From contig OX328124.1 of NCBI GenBank assembly GCA_946811695.1, positions 25,374,126-25,438,125 of the forward strand: a DNA stretch of 64,000 nt. The letters run 5' to 3'. The stretch is from Gonocerus acuteangulatus (lineage: Eukaryota; Arthropoda; Insecta; Hemiptera; Coreidae). Under the pieces are notes generated by a model that ran no database searches, was not told the DNA's origin, and saw only the letters and a program-made list of their open reading frames with translations. The translations under genes and the position numbers were made by a program. Below are positions 54,641 to 64,000 of the stretch, in pieces. The first letter of the stretch is position 1. Every line of letters begins with the position of its first letter.

Positions 54641-55650
54641 AAGTGATCTTATATATCTATAGTCGTAGAAGGATAAGTCCTAAAGATGGTGGGATATAAG
54701 CACAATCTTCATACCTACAAATAGTGTAGTTTTATAACAACAACAAAAAAAAAAGAAGTGAATTGTTAGCAATAGCTTTGCAGTTTAGAAATTGGACATG
54801 AATAGCAATTTATATATAATTAAAAAATTAATTAGTGTTAACCGTTCAAAATTACTAACTAAACCTTAGGTAATCGACGGCTAAAGAAGCAATCCTGGAA
54901 AGAATAAGTTCTTGGTAGCAATCTTCATTTATATTGTGGCCTGAAACATAAAAATGTTTTCTACAGAAAACCATTATAATGACCCATATCGGTTCAAAAA
55001 AATAAAGGTTTTATATAATCCTAGCTGAAAACGGGCTCAGTTTATTGTTATTTTAAAAGATGAACCTCACCAAATAATTTGAAACGCCTCTAAATATATG
55101 GTGTTGGAAGAATTACAAGACCTGAAAAAAGTCACTTAGAAAATAGTATGTTATTTTAAATAATAGTGTTTAAATAGGCTTCAATTTATGTATTTTATAT
55201 TAAAAAAAATTCACCGTCTTCTGATCCAAAAAATGTTAAAAATGAAAAAAATCTTTTATCGTTTAATCTTTTTGATGTCCATGGTAAACATTCTAATGCT
55301 ATTCATATTTATAGTTAAAAAATAATAAAAAAATCATAAAAAGCCATGAAAAGAGATTCAGTTGTTGGAGACTTCAATGTTGGGTTTGCTGGATAAGGGA
55401 AATCATACGATAGAAATAAATGTGTGATATTTTGAATTAAACTAAGAACATTTTAAAAGCATAAAATAAATCTACATTTTAAATTAAGTCCCTAATAATC
55501 TACTTCTATACCGCCCAACAAGCATCTAATTTAATGAAATGTGTTTCTTAATACAAACAGTTAAACAACTTTTTTTATTATCAGGCCTTAAAAAAATGTC
55601 TAATGTACTATAAAATATGCTTAAAAAAAATACTTATAAATTAAGATTTT
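54641..55650. other. unassigned, intron-like
   Basis: AT-rich with no frame or repeat recognised. It lies between the + promoter candidate and the - exon candidate. Confidence 0.3.
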
Positions 55651-55653
55651 TAC

Positions 55654-55793
55654 CTTTCCCTTCGACTCCAGCCACTAGTCGGAGTAGAAGGGAGCTTGGG
55701 TAGGCCCCCTTCAACTTCATCTGAGCATCTTTCTGACGTTAATCGAGATAAAAGTTGGGTGGCGTTGAGTTCAGGACCATCATATTGTATCAT
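55654..55793 (-). CDS. candidate first coding exon, unknown protein
   Basis: Minus-strand ATG at 55793 (context AAAATGA) begins a 46-codon frame ending in GGGAAAG|GTAAAA, a good 5' splice site (GT at 55653-55652). The peptide starts M-I-Q-Y-D-G-P-E-L-N and is polar, with C-S-D-E-V-E-G-G, a proline-rich L-P-K-L-P-S-T-P and W-S-R-R-E. GC content is far above the flanks and the frame stops soon after the putative donor, as expected of an exon. No signal peptide or transmembrane stretch. It looks like an intracellular protein's N-terminus; family not recognised. Confidence 0.4.
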
Positions 55794-56225
55794 TTTATTA
55801 GGTTAATTCATATACAGAATGTAAAAATCAATAAATAAAGAAAAATAGACATAAACCAGAAAAAAAAAAAATTAAAATCTGACTTAAACACTAACAAAAA
55901 CTGTTAATTGCTCGAAATTATATTTTTGAAGCACCTAACATCTCTTCCATGGTATTATGAAAGTGTTTTTCATTCATTGTCTTCTTGCTCGATTGATCCT
56001 TACACAGTAATCCAAAAGAACAATTTTCGTCGTTGTATAAAAGGTTGTTTACAACCATAAAAAAATTGATTTCGAGAAATCTTTGTAAATTATAAGGGGA
56101 TTTATTAATTAATTTGTGTTTATCACTTCTTGTCGATCGGACTAATATATCTGATGAAGAAATAATTTATTATTATTTTTGCTTAACACTTAAAGTGAAA
56201 TTAACATCCGCGGCGAGCCAATATG

Positions 56226-56230
<5 letters not shown>

Positions 56231-56274
<44 letters not shown>
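56231..56274. repeat. (AT)n microsatellite
   Basis: About 44 bases of TA repeat. Confidence 0.95.
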
Positions 56275-56278
<4 letters not shown>

Positions 56279-58200
56279 ATTATACTTATTATTATCCATT
56301 AAAATATACTCTCCTGAAGAACTATATTATACTCGGTGTTGCTTGCAAGCTGATGGGTTGATCTGAGAGAGAGAGGATGGAGTTACGACAGACAGGATTT
56401 TGCTGGCTTATCTTTAGCATCTAACAGCCATCTCTCTGACAACCAAACCTTAGCCACAAGTCTTATACCACTCCATTCATCTTATACCGCCTTTCGAGAA
56501 TATTCTGTACGAGATCTGACTGAGAATAATTCTCTTCTTTTATATTTTTTTGTCTATATTAAAAAGCGTTCAAACCAGCGCGAAAACAAAAACTAAAAAA
56601 TATATCCAAGTTCACATTGAAAACCATCTCCTTTAACGGTTAAAAGGTTATTTGAAGGGCATTAGAACCAATCCTAAAGCTCTCTTCTGTTATTGATTTT
56701 TCCTAAACTCAGCAGAACATGTAACGTACGAGCTAAACATATACAAATAATTTTCAAGCTGCCAACTACAATGTATTTTAGCTTTTTTTTTTTTAATAAT
56801 TTATTTAAACCCTTCTGTTCTTTTTTCTAAGCATCCCATAGGGCTGTTATTTTGGTATGAAAAGTTGTACTGGATGTATGAAAAGTATTTAACTAATAGT
56901 ATACATATATTAGAAAGGGAATGGAAAAATGGTTTTATGTATGTATTTATATATTTACAAATTCATGTTACTTGATTGTTCCTCATGTTACGAAAAATAT
57001 GTGTGGAATTGTCTTGAAAATACGTCATATTGTGGAGACAAGATGTTCCAAACCGTATATACAGCTGATGATGCCGGATTTCAACGCGCTTCCCTCCAAA
57101 AAAACAAAAGTGCTCACATATATAAGGGTTATATTTATTACAACATTAAATAGTTCGGAATATTGTTTTTTTTTTGGGGGGGGGATTTAATAGTTAAAAT
57201 AGAAACATTATTGCATTCTAAAAATACTGTTCTCTCCATATAGGTTCTCTCTCTAGTGTCGAGGAAAATTAGCAAAACACAGAAAATGTTATTACTGAAG
57301 TAGAAATATTTTTCTTATTTTTTGTTAATAATTTATCCCTCCCTCGACATTTCGGGATTCTTAAATGGCCGATTCAATAATATATTTATGAAAATTTGTG
57401 CCACAAAACTACTAAACCATGTTCTTCTGGATTTTTTAAATCCAACTGAACAAATTTCCAGGATTTTTATCAACGTGGATTAGAGCAAGTTAAATAAATA
57501 ATCCTTTCATATAACAGAAATAGTATAAGCATTATCGAGATAAGATGAATATTTGGGTTTTCAGAATTATCAATAAAATATTATTTGACTCCTCATTTAA
57601 ATATTACCGGCTTTAGAATTAAAATTATTTATTTATGTTTGAAACAAAAAGGTGATGAAACAATTCATAATGTTATTTAGAACACACACAAAAATCGTAT
57701 TAACAAAGTGAAGCATAATAAAGTTTATCGGTACTGTTTATATTTAGTAATTATTCTTAGTCATGTGTTCACCAGTGAGTTTTAATAGCTTATGAATATA
57801 ATACTAAAATATATTGCAGTAAAGTAAATCGTATGTATATTATTAATCTTCTGATATAAGTATACATTTATTCCTGTACAGTCCTCATATTCTGTCAAAT
57901 AGGTAGTTATTTTTCAAGTAATTGTAAACCTTGTCTATAAATTGACTCCTAGAATTTGATTGTGTGCGGATTTAGCAAAATAAACGAATGCTAATTTAAA
58001 ACTGTTCTTATCATCATTGCGTTTTCGTTATCATCTCAAGAGTATTGCTCAAGAACACAGAAATTATGACTCTCATAATAAACTGACGTATAATTACTAA
58101 CCATAACTAGCAGGATGTTTTGGGTAATTGAGAGATAACAATAATCCGGCCTCGTCTATAGTAATAATGCGTTAAATATTTCATTAATACATAAACAATT
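56275..58200. other. unassigned, mostly AT-rich
   Basis: 56340-56520 is GC-richer (GAGAGAGAGAGG) without a frame. 56915-57190 has overlapping frames judged to be chance. No mobile element recognised. Confidence 0.3.
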
Positions 58201-58217
58201 TTTTAGTCACCAAATAA

Positions 58218-58559
58218 AAAAAAAATCAGTCCCTTAACAGGCCACGAGGGGCCTGAAAGGCAGATACTATAGAGGTATCTGATTCATGACCATACGGCAC
58301 ACTAGGGTGATAGTGTGGTCAGTACAGTCCGGCCGCCTGATTTCCCCTTGGCTGCTTCGACTGCTAGAGTTATTAGCACCCAAGGTACCCATTGATAAAT
58401 TTATTAATGGCTGGGTTGGCCTAGGGACGGTCATGGAGGCCGAAGTCAACACATGAACGAAGACACTAGAAGAAAAAATCTTTAGTGCTTGCTCGGAATT
58501 TGAACTCAGGTCCTCCAACTTATTAGTCTAATGCCCTACCGCTGAGCTAACCTCGCCCA
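58218..58559 (-). mobile_element. SINE family C, full copy with 13-bp TSD
   Basis: AGTCACCAAATAA at 58205-58217 and 58560-58572. Minus strand: GGGCGAGGTTAGCTCAG head (A box), B box GAGTTCAAATTCC, body shared with 39107, end GGGACTGATTTTTTTT. The 3' end is oligo-T, consistent with a pol III stop signal. Confidence 0.85.
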
Positions 58560-58572
58560 AGTCACCAAATAA

Positions 58573-59080
58573 CTTTAAGAAAATCCATGAAGCCTCAAAA
58601 AAAAAATAATACAACGAAGAGTATTTTACAAAGAGTGGAATAAAATATCCTAGAGCCAAGCGGTTTTCTCGGTGTTAGTAAAAGTATAAAAAAGAAACCA
58701 TTAACCCACCGATAATAACATAACATAAGAATTATATTAAAAAAAAATAATAATATCAATTTTAATGCAATGGGTGGTGTTTACTTATATTGGTGTGCCA
58801 ATAATTATATTGGTATATTTTCTGAATTTTCTCAATCCCATGAATAAGATTCTCGTCGTAATGTTTAGCCAATTAGTAGAATTTCGGGGTTGTTAGAGCA
58901 AAATGAAATTCAGATTATGATTCGGCGCCCCGAAATACATGTATGAAAAGTAGGATTGCTAAAGGATCTAAGTGTCATTTTACAATCGTTCATTACAAAC
59001 AAGAATCTTTGTCATGATGTAAAATTTTGTTGTGATTATTTTCCTGTTGTAATTATTCTCTTTGGCAATTGTTTATATTT
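58573..59080. other. unassigned AT-rich sequence
   Basis: Nothing recognised. Confidence 0.3.
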
Positions 59081-59085
59081 ATTTT

Positions 59086-59130
59086 TTAGCTGAAGAAGTC
59101 CGCCAAAGAGCACGCCGAAACGTTAGAACC
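59086..59130 (+). ncRNA. degenerate hammerhead-like motif
   Basis: CUGAAGA (59090-59096), a poorly paired stem with CGCC, GAAAC (59117-59121), GUUAG. No inverted arm detected. Confidence 0.3.
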
Positions 59131-59349
59131 TACGGCTAACTATTTTCATCTCATTTCGGTTTTGAAAATGGTTTTATTCGATTACCCACATAAACTTACC
59201 TTTATGAAGTGTACCATGACGCGACAATAAGCAAATTTAAAATAATACAATCCAGGATTATTCTAATATCTCTCATATCTAATAGAGTTGATATTATAAA
59301 ATCTTGATTTGTTTTTTCCACCAGTTGGATAAATTTGGTATTTTTTTTT

Positions 59350-59995
59350 TTAATATTTATTTATGAGCATCCATGCGCATCCAAGGCGTTTCGCTCCAAA
59401 CAGTTATTGCATGTATACATCAGTTACAATATTACATATATACAAAGCAAATGGTATTATTCATATACATCTGGTTGATCAATTAGTTATAAATCGGATT
59501 ACACAATTAGACAATGTTACATATTCATTCATAACATGTTATTCGTTCTTTACAGTTTACCAAGTGGCCCAATATCTTCCTTATATTTTTTATTGCAATT
59601 CTTTGAATATAATATTGACATGGGATGTTTCCTGAGAAAAAAAAGCAGGGGGGGGGGTTTATGAAAGTGTTAAATGTTTCCATACATATTAATAGTTTTG
59701 AGATGTGTAAGGATTGTTGGTATGTGTGGACTGCTGTCAGTAAGTAATTCGGTCGTGTCATACGGTAAGTCTAGATTTTGACGTTGTAGGCATTCGGTTA
59801 GTATGTGTTTTACGGTTAGTTCGCTGTTACATATTTTACATGTAGGCTTTTCTTTTTTGGTCATTAAGTACTCGTGTGTTATTCGTGTATGTCCAATTCT
59901 GAGTCTAGTTAGTACTACTTCTTCTCTTCTATTTTGTCTAAGACTGGAAGGCCATTCCGCGATGTTCCGTTTTATTTGTCGCAATAAGTACCAAA
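59350..59995 (-). mobile_element. I-like retrotransposon 3' copy
   Basis: Minus strand: ORF2 fragment below, ~320-bp 3' UTR and hairpin GGATGCGCATGGATGCTC with ATAAATATT tail at 59350-59385. Confidence 0.75.
59670..59984 (-). pseudogene. I-like ORF2 C-terminus
   Basis: 104 open codons: W-P-S-S-L-R-Q-N-R-R-E-E-V-V-L-T-R-L-R, then H-T-R-I-T-H-E-Y-L-M-T, knuckle C-K-I-C-N..K-H-I-L-T-E-C, L-P-Y-D-T-T-E-L-L-T-D-S-S, end N-I-N-M-Y-G-like. RNase H is truncated away. Confidence 0.75.
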
Positions 59996-60550
59996 TTTGG
60001 TATTAAGGAAGCCTAAAGAGGAGAAAGACTAGAACGGAAGACACATTTAATTACCGTCGGTAGCGAAACTACTCACAACAAAAGGTGCTAAATCCCCGAA
60101 CAGGACAGGAGCAGGCGAAGGTTATAAAAAACAATGGAGCCCCATCTCCAGCTGACCGACTGTAGTAATGGGCTTCGCATCTACCTAGGCCAGGGTCGTA
60201 CTCTGTTCCTTCTTATAATTACCACCCTTGTCAATCAGAACTCATAACGCGGCGTATACTGGGAAATTAGAATTTCTCCGCTCAATAGAACAGATAAAGC
60301 TGCAGAATGACCTTGTATCCATGTATTGTGAAGCATTAATATTAATTTTCAGGGTTTTTTTTTTTTTTTTTAAATTTTTGGGTAAAAGCATTTAAGTATA
60401 AAGGCTCCAAGGAAACGGCCTTTCTAATTGTGTAGACAAAAAAATTCTTTTTAATGAAAATACTTTCAAGGGTCCATAAGTAACTTCACCAAAAGCTGTC
60501 CCTTTGAGAATTACGAATTCCTCGTTCGTTAATAAAATAAAAATAAAAAC
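59996..60550. other. GC-richer unassigned stretch
   Basis: A + frame at ~60005-60168 with one stop (K-V-L-N-P-R-T-G-Q-E-Q-A-K-V-I-K) may be decayed coding sequence. No family recognised. Confidence 0.25.
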
Positions 60551-60639
60551 AGATGCTGTACTTAACGAAACATTTTCAAGGGCTACATGATGTTTTACGT
60601 CATACTTCCACTGGAGCTGGAGCTGTAAACGTACAAACC

Positions 60640-61085
60640 ATTTGCTGTAGTATTAAATCCTTGGTCTGTACTAAAAATCAATCAATTGCTGTGGTATTAA
60701 ATCCTTGGTCTGTACTAAAAATCAATCAATTGCTGTAGTATTAAATCCTTGGTCTGTACTAAAAATCAATCAATTGTTGTAGTATTAAATCCTTGGTCTG
60801 TACTAAAAAATCAATCAATTGCTGTAGTATTAAATCCTTGGTCTGTACTAAAAATCAATCAATTGCTGTAGTATTAAATCCTTGGTCTGTACTAAAAATC
60901 AATCAATTGCTGTAGTATTAAATCCTTGGTCTGTACTAAAAATCAATCAATTGTTGTAGTATTAAATCCTTGGTCTGTACTAAAAAATCAATCAATTGCT
61001 GTAGTATTAAATCCTTTGCCTGTACTAAAAATCAATCAATTGCTGTAGTATTAAATCCTTGGTCTGTACTAAAAATCAATCAATC
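60640..61085. repeat. 44-bp minisatellite, ~10 units
   Basis: TTGCTGTAGTATTAAATCCT + TGGTCTGTACTAAAAATCAA repeated, with GCTGTGG/GTTGTAG variants and single-A insertions. The origin of the unit is not recognised. Confidence 0.95.
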
Positions 61086-61153
61086 ATTTAAATTTGAATA
61101 GTGACCTTTTAAAATATTTAGTTTTTTAGAAACATTAACTCGCTATATCGAGC

Positions 61154-61393
61154 AGGGGCGTAAATATTAAGTTCGGAGGGTGGGGGCTGGGATCATTTGG
61201 GGGTATGGAATACTAACAATCTAGAACTTGGAATAATTAGCCAATTAAAACGCTATTACACCCAACAAAATATTTTTTCTGAACTAAGTTATCTTATTTA
61301 ATTTATTTATAAGGTTTTAATGACACATTTTTACTGATGAAATAAAAATTTCGCTGTAGCCCTATCAGCCCCCCCCCTTACTTACGCCCATGA
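61154..61393. mobile_element. intact GGGCGTA-type MITE
   Basis: GGGGCGTAAATATTAAG at left and CTTACTTACGCCC at right. The interior is homologous in reverse to 52565-52750. It has only one copy of the segment that forms the 78-bp array. Confidence 0.65.
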
Positions 61394-61554
61394 TATCAAG
61401 ATTTGGTCCCAGGTCTTACACATGCTATTGAATAAGAAATACATAGACATGGCACTACCGTTTTTATTTAAACAAAAAAATAACGAGGGATAGTCGTGTA
61501 TAAAAACTGAGTACACACAACTTTTTTTCTTAGTTATATGAGAATTATTAGTTT

Positions 61555-61650
61555 GTTTTTTCTTTAATGTTTTTTATTTATTTATTTATTGCTTGATCGT
61601 AACGGAGACGATTAGCAAATTTTTCTTTAATGTACAATTTAGATTAATAA
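61555..61650 (-). mobile_element. I-like 3' end
   Basis: Minus: GCTAATCGTCTCCGTTACG, then AATAAATAAATAAATAAAA. Confidence 0.5.
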
Positions 61651-62065
61651 TTTAAGCCCTCTTCATCGTTAGAAAAGGAAGATACTTTCTAGATAATCCT
61701 TCCAAAAAATCTATATTATTTACAAAATGGCAATAATATTTAAATATATACTAATATTCATCTTTCGAATTTTTAAATTTTTAAAATTTTTTGATTTTGG
61801 ATGAAGTCAAATTATTTTCCCTCAGAATTTTGAGAAGTTTTTTTATTCTTACTTAATAGACAGCCCAAATAGTTTATGTATAATTGAAAATATATTTACA
61901 ATTATGATTAAGGTTTGCTCGTAAGAAGTAAATATTACCGTTATATTACCAGCGCAAAATAATAAAAACAAAATATGATAAAAACGCGGTTGCATTTTCA
62001 AATGACGTGAAAAACGTACATTTATATAATAAAAACGTTTGTTAGGTCTTTCACAAACGTTTTTG

Positions 62066-62403
62066 TAGACCATGCAACAGAACTCAACTGTCAACCATTT
62101 ACCGACTGACTGCAGACAAGGTAGCAAATTAACCATTTATTACGACTTACTAACAGAAGGTAGAGGATACATTCAAACACAGCTAACACATTTAAAACAT
62201 GAAAAATGTATTCGAAAATATAACTTTATGTATTTTTTAATGAAAATATTTTAGTTTTATGTTTTTATTGTATTTAATCATTTTGTATTATGCATTTTGT
62301 TAATTTCTTTTTAAAATCAACTGAAACATCTGACCTAACTTTGATTCTGCCATTCTAATGAGTTAATCGCCAGTGTTGCGGAACTCATAGTAAATAAATA
62401 AAA
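62066..62403 (+). mobile_element. I-like retrotransposon short 3' copy
   Basis: Codes T-V-N-H-L-P-T-D-C-R-Q-G-S-K-L (knuckle end) and D-L-L-T-E-G-R-G-Y-I-Q-T to TAG 62252-62254. 3' hairpin GAGTTAATCGCC..GGAACTC and TAAATAAATAAAA. Its CTGACTGCAGACAAGGTAGC segment is the part amplified at 40781-42117. Confidence 0.7.
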
Positions 62404-62491
62404 ATGTATGAAAATATAACAAAACAATATTACTTATTAAGAAATATTTTGGGAAAAAATTGATTTTCATTTTATATACATAGTTAGTCTT

Positions 62492-62704
62492 TCAACAATT
62501 ATTATGGAAACTGAAATGTTGGCTTTCACTGGTTAAATAGACTCTTTCTTTCATGGTCATTTCCACCTGGGCAGTTTGAACTACTTCCAAGGCCTTGAAA
62601 GAACGCACCATCTTGTTACACTTTCTCATCGGGTGGCTGACAACTTGATCGCTCTTCCACTGGGTAAACATCAATAAAAATACAACCAGAGACCATCCTT
62701 TCAT
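62492..62704 (-). CDS. candidate secreted-protein exon
   Basis: ATG at 62704 opens 70 codons to a stop at 62492. The first ~22 residues look like a signal peptide: M-K-G-W, a hydrophobic core S-L-V-V-F-L-L-M-F, then T-Q-W-K-S and V-V-S. A possible 5' splice site (CCCAG|GTGGAA) lies after ~47 codons, in which case the C-terminal part is intron. Only two cysteines. An upstream in-frame ATG exists at 62773 but the hydrophobic start argues for 62704. No family recognised. Confidence 0.3.
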   Translation of the reverse strand: MKGWSLVVFLLMFTQWKSDQVVSHPMRKCNKMVRSFKALEVVQTAQVEMTMKERVYLTSESQHFSFHNNC

Positions 62705-63003
62705 CGTCGATTTACTAGTTTCGAGGGACAAAAAAAAACGGAGCCATCTCCTTTCGTTGGATAAGTAGTTCATAAGGTTAAAACTGTGAAATTTTCTATA
62801 AAAACATAAAAAAATGTGGAGGAAAAGTGAAAAGCGAATATAAACGGTGGGAAATCGGCGAGATGAAGGAAGTCAGTGGAACGTCGTGGAAGTGGAATAG
62901 ATTCTTTTGAAGATGATGGTCCATTGTGATTGATACTTGCTGTGGAACCATAACTAAACTTACTCAAAAAGAAAAATAATAAACTACGCCATAATAAACT
63001 ACT

Positions 63004-63011
<8 letters not shown>

Positions 63012-63064
<53 letters not shown>
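63012..63064. repeat. (AT)n microsatellite
   Basis: TA repeat preceded by CATACATACA. Confidence 0.95.
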
Positions 63065-63068
<4 letters not shown>

Positions 63069-63413
63069 TTGAATACCCGTGCTTTGTCATGGCAGATAAG
63101 TAGTTATTTTATTGCGTTAAATAATTTATCATCAAAATTAACGCTACTACATAATTTTGTAGTTTATTATAGCATGGTTACCGCCATACTATATGTTATT
63201 CATCAATTGATAAGTAACCAAAGTATAATGTTTTTTGACATTGGGGCGCTCCGGACCTGTGTCAATAAACAGATAACGTAGAGATAACTCGTTATCTATA
63301 GCAGTACCCAGTACCAAGTTACAATTCGTTGTCAATAATAAATGTAAGTTAAAATTTAAAAAATTGTTTCCAAGATGTCATTTGGAAACACCCATTGTAT
63401 TTGCGAGCATTAC

Positions 63414-63575
63414 CAAGAAGTACTTTGACTGGGGATGCTGATGGGTGAGGAAGCTGTGGAAGAGTTCGGGATATTATTACCTCGGATGGACCATCACCAG
63501 GTACAGTGTAAGGTCTATGAGGGGCAAAATCACAGTTCATTTCTAGTAACTCAAGGTCTCCCATCGTAGTTGAAA
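63414..63575 (-). CDS. candidate coding exon, FN3-like motif
   Basis: A GC-richer minus frame (open 63585-63349) with residues L-E-L-L-E-M-N-C-D-F-A-P, then P-G-D-G-P-S-E-V-I-I-S-R-T-L-P. The G-x-G-P-S..T spacing resembles the F-G strand end of a fibronectin III domain. Two possible 5' splice sites: GAG|GTAATA (exon end 63481) and TTG|GTAATG (63414). The acceptor is unclear, and an in-frame ATG at 63561 could be a start instead. Confidence 0.3.
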
Positions 63576-63832
63576 TGAATCGCAAATAAAAATAATATTA
63601 TGAAATAAATACAGTACGGTAACAGATGTTCTGTTATCCTCCTAGCAACACATGCTGCCTAGGCTTGCCTGCTCTAACCAACTAAAATTCAAACCCCTCT
63701 AAAAATACTACTAAAAATACAAATACTTTGAATATCCAAAAAGTCCTTTCTTAGCGAGTGTTTACGTTCTAAAGGGAGTGTCCATGAAAAATTTTCTTTC
63801 AAGTAGTTTGGGCTGGGCGATGATAGGTCAGT

Positions 63833-63890
63833 GATATATATATATATATATATATACATATACACGCGCACACCCACACACACACAACTT
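63833..63890. repeat. (AT)n-(CA)n microsatellite
   Basis: TA repeat followed by a CACACCCACACACACAC tract. Confidence 0.95.
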
Positions 63891-64000
63891 CAACATGGTG
63901 CTCTACATGATTCACGTCACTAGACAGCTCCTCAGGAGCAAAATAAGACTTAGATTGCCATAGGTATCCAATTAATGCACAGTGTGGGTTCAGAAAGCCA

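Noticed and set aside
56310..56345. CTCCTGAAGAACTATATTAT as another hammerhead core
   Set aside because: No GAAAC box and no stem II.
56921..57190. 89-codon ORF
   Set aside because: AT-rich, overlaps another frame of similar length, no splice signals or motifs.
62770..63090. 106-codon ORF on minus
   Set aside because: The first third is (AT)n; the rest has no recognisable features beyond a Phe-rich end.

Overview
The window is AT-rich, intron- and transposon-dominated eukaryotic DNA. Non-LTR retrotransposon tails (I-like RNase H elements, a CR1/L2-like RT), a mariner remnant, a hAT remnant, three tRNA-derived SINE families and many long (AT)n tracts point to an arthropod, most likely an insect (possibly hemipteran; species not determinable). 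There is no bacterial-type operon, rRNA, true tRNA gene or CRISPR. Nearly all long open frames are transposon fragments, low-complexity sequence or chance frames.

Layout. 0-9 kb: hAT C-terminus, a TA-flanked MITE, a CACAGTGG-ended element carrying a hammerhead-like hairpin, then a 2.07 kb repeat (copy A, 5210-7279) that opens with a giant palindrome. Just after it lies the best host-gene candidate, a terminal exon of a single-pass membrane protein (7360-7523, +). 9-20 kb: a SINE with perfect target-site duplications, nested palindromes with two hammerhead-like motifs, I-like element tails, and a ~190-bp tandem array split by a 5'-truncated CR1/L2-like insertion. 20-34 kb: a 2 kb Harbinger-like palindrome with a SINE in its end, a 61-bp minisatellite made from I-element coding sequence, a mariner remnant, several foldback elements, and copy B (30975-33291) of the 2 kb repeat. 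34-48 kb: foldbacks, a third hammerhead palindrome, the longest I-like ORF fragment, a 1.3 kb 93-bp minisatellite (antisense I-element zinc-knuckle DNA), a 100-bp array, an unrecognised minus-strand exon candidate and a four-layer nested insertion. 48-64 kb: SINEs, a 78-bp array grown inside a MITE, I-like fragments, a 44-bp array and several short GC-richer exon or promoter candidates.

Three themes stand out. (1) Palindromic elements carry hammerhead-ribozyme-like motifs (CUGAWGA / stem / GAAAC / GUC or GUA). Two of them have 12-bp target duplications and a one-sided ~30-nt tail, which looks like retrotransposition rather than cut-and-paste. (2) Three minisatellites are internal segments of transposons that became tandem arrays. 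(3) The two copies of the giant palindrome carry the same central loop in opposite orientations. Host coding content is small: candidate exons at 7360 (+), 44337, 55793, 62704 and 63575 (-). They may belong to one or more long-intron genes, but no two can be joined from sequence alone.
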